In this document: in pieces, positions 62,896 through 64,000 of the stretch
Position numbering within the stretch: position 1 is the stretch's first letter
How the letters are laid out: every line of letters starts with the position of its first letter
Source of the DNA: Phymatolithon calcareum
Lineage: Eukaryota; Rhodophyta; Florideophyceae; Hapalidiales
Direction of reading: 5' to 3'
DNA length: 64,000 nt
Assembly: GCA_977006965.1 (NCBI GenBank)
Contig: OZ345355.1
Coordinates: 1,054,001-1,118,000, forward strand
The notes under the pieces: model-generated
The model's database searches: none
What the model saw: only the letters and a program-made list of their open reading frames with translations
Told to the model about the DNA's origin: nothing
Translations under genes and position numbers: made by a program

Positions 62896-63367
62896 GATCA
62901 CTCGGGAATCCCCAGTGTCCTTCGTTCTAGCGCTGCAGTATGCCTGCGGCAGATTCCCACAGGTGTCAACAACAAGTATGACTGAAGAATTCGGCACCAG
63001 AGCCAGAGAGCATATGGAAACCCTTGAACGCACGTTAGCAGGGTACGAACTTGAAGGAGAAAAACGACTGGAAACAGAAAAGGCGCTGGATGAGCTCTTA
63101 CTATTTAGCAAGACACTCAAAGAACGCATGGAGACCGAAGAAGGCTTGTATTAATCCGCAGAAGGCAAGACAAAAAGTGGTCGAGACCAAGCACCAACAA
63201 TCCCGTAGAGGACTGAAATAGGACTACTTTGAGTCCTGAGTTTTCCCGTCCGCCATTCTGGTGGACGTTTTGTGAGCTACACAAAGGTAGGTAGCATCAG
63301 AGGAAGCCTTGCCCATATCTTCGGAAGTCTGTGGGGCTTTTAAATAAACTTGAAAGGAAAAAAAAAA
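62896..63367 (+). mobile_element. ORF-X retroposon copy 3 with 5S-like head
   Basis: A 472-bp insertion with a 14-bp target duplication and an A-tail. Its first 31 bp (GATCACTCGGGAATCCCCAG to CCTTCGTT) equal, with one mismatch, the 5S-like 3' end found in the chimera at 53326-53356. The frame that follows (CGRFPQVSTTSMTEEFGTRA, HMETLERTLAGYELEGEKRL, KALDELLLFSKTLKERMETE, stop at 63154) is the best-preserved ORF-X C-terminus. The tail is GAGGAAGCCTTGCCCATATC … GTGGGGCTTTTAAATAAACT. Confidence 0.85.
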
Positions 63368-63529
63368 ACTACGAATTTGAGTGGGACGTGGAGTAAATAC
63401 TCCCAAGTTTGTTCCAAATTACGGTCATCATTCCAAAACCAAGAAGCAGTCCAGAATTTATCCGATATTAATCTCGTGTCCACTTGAGGTATCCTTCTAC
63501 ATGCATATTTCATGTCCAGTGTCGATGTC

Positions 63530-63605
63530 GCACCTTCGGAAATCTTAAGACGGTGGGATTATCTCAGCCATCGGACCACAGTGGGACAACGTCCGGTTTG
63601 CGGTG
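63530..63605 (+). repeat. Dispersed repeat shared with 59.6 kb
   Basis: The segment around TCGGAAATCTTAAGACGGTG and TGGGACAACGTCCGGTTTGC is the reverse complement of 59620-59690 with scattered mismatches. It ends where LINE-F sequence starts. Confidence 0.55.
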
Positions 63606-64000
63606 TTTTTGAATTTGGAACTTATTAAACGCCCTCAGAAGCACTCATCAGACTGCAAGGAGATCCGTTTCAGCAGCTACTCTCTTATAACTTCGATCAT
63701 GTACTCAAATCCGTGTAATCTGGGTTAACGTCGAAGCCCTGCCTGCAAGAACCCTCTTCCGGGGGCGGAGGGAAAAGCTTGGGGTTCAATGGTCAGATTT
63801 CCTATGGGGCTCAGGTCGACGCTCAATTGACGCCTTCTCTATTCTATGCGGTCATAAAAGACGATTTGCAGAAGAGTATTTTGTCTAGAGCTTTTTCCGC
63901 GATATCAATCTGCTCTTTGGTTAGTAGATATCTGCCGAGATATTCCTCGAGGTAACTCATGAGGGCTGGAGCAGTATCACCGAACTAACGTTTTTTGCAG
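63606..64000 (-). mobile_element. LINE-F copy 3 running off the window
   Basis: The 3' part (63606-63770) matches 34205-34360. Further upstream the minus strand reads ALMSYLEEYLGRYLLTKEQI and AEKALDKILFCKSSF, which resembles the helical KALDELLLFSKT region of ORF-X. Both families may therefore derive from related ORFs. The element continues beyond 64000. Confidence 0.5.

Noticed and set aside
1-64000. CRISPR array, tRNA genes, rRNA operon, riboswitch
   Set aside because: No regularly spaced direct repeats, no convincing cloverleaf and no complete rRNA were seen. The 5S-like pieces are partial and sit inside retroposon insertions.

Overview
This is eukaryotic nuclear DNA made mostly of transposable elements (TEs) in several layers, with only a few host genes. 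I infer a multicellular red alga of the Chondrus type, with moderate confidence. The long genes appear intronless with short flanks. One broken gene is a right-handed beta-helix protein ending in a Cys-rich CC..C..C / CC module that I associate with red-algal surface proteins. Ty3 chromovirus, hAT and LINE debris is dense. No bacterial signature, CRISPR array, tRNA or complete rRNA gene was seen.

Layout. 1-5.0 kb: a decayed Ty3-type gag/protease remnant and a decayed LINE, both on the minus strand. 6.2-9.4 kb: a broken minus-strand DDE-recombinase-like gene with a C2H2 finger. 10.3-12.7 kb: the 3' end of a LINE and the broken beta-helix gene. 14.4-16.7 kb: a hAT element with target duplication, inserted in a LINE and itself carrying a second complete hAT with a perfect 8-bp duplication. 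17.0-28.7 kb: the centrepiece. A roughly 757-bp retroposon ('ORF-X') bounded by a 12-bp target duplication was hit first by a hAT and then by a very young Ty3/chromodomain element. The Ty3 has 599-bp LTRs that differ at about one site and a 5-bp target duplication. Its interior is rearranged into a near-perfect inverted duplication of reverse transcriptase/RNase H (two 1,895-bp arms around a 301-bp loop).

29-42 kb: LINE fragments of several families, three more hAT or retroposon insertions, and a LINE copy with nearly its whole reverse transcriptase domain. 42.8-48.3 kb: two intact, divergently transcribed paralogous genes, each with an N-terminal Tudor-like domain, a central coiled coil and the same uncharacterised C-terminal domain. 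They share a short intergenic promoter region and are the best host genes here. 49-64 kb: more LINE, hAT and ORF-X insertions, a 5S-rRNA-like chimeric retroposon, and a small gene for a secreted Ala/Gly-rich peptide.

Working family names used below: LINE-A (3' tail like GGGAGCTTTTAAAATAAATC), LINE-B (carries a GTACCTTCTCAATAAATCCA-type segment), LINE-C (3' tail GAGGAAGCCTTGCCCGTATA followed by GTGGGGCTTTTAAATAAA), LINE-D ((ATCC)n tail), LINE-F (tail GGGCGTTTAATAAGTTCCAA), ORF-X (short retroposon with a LINE-C tail but no reverse transcriptase) and family Y. All were defined by comparing copies inside this window; none was checked against a database.
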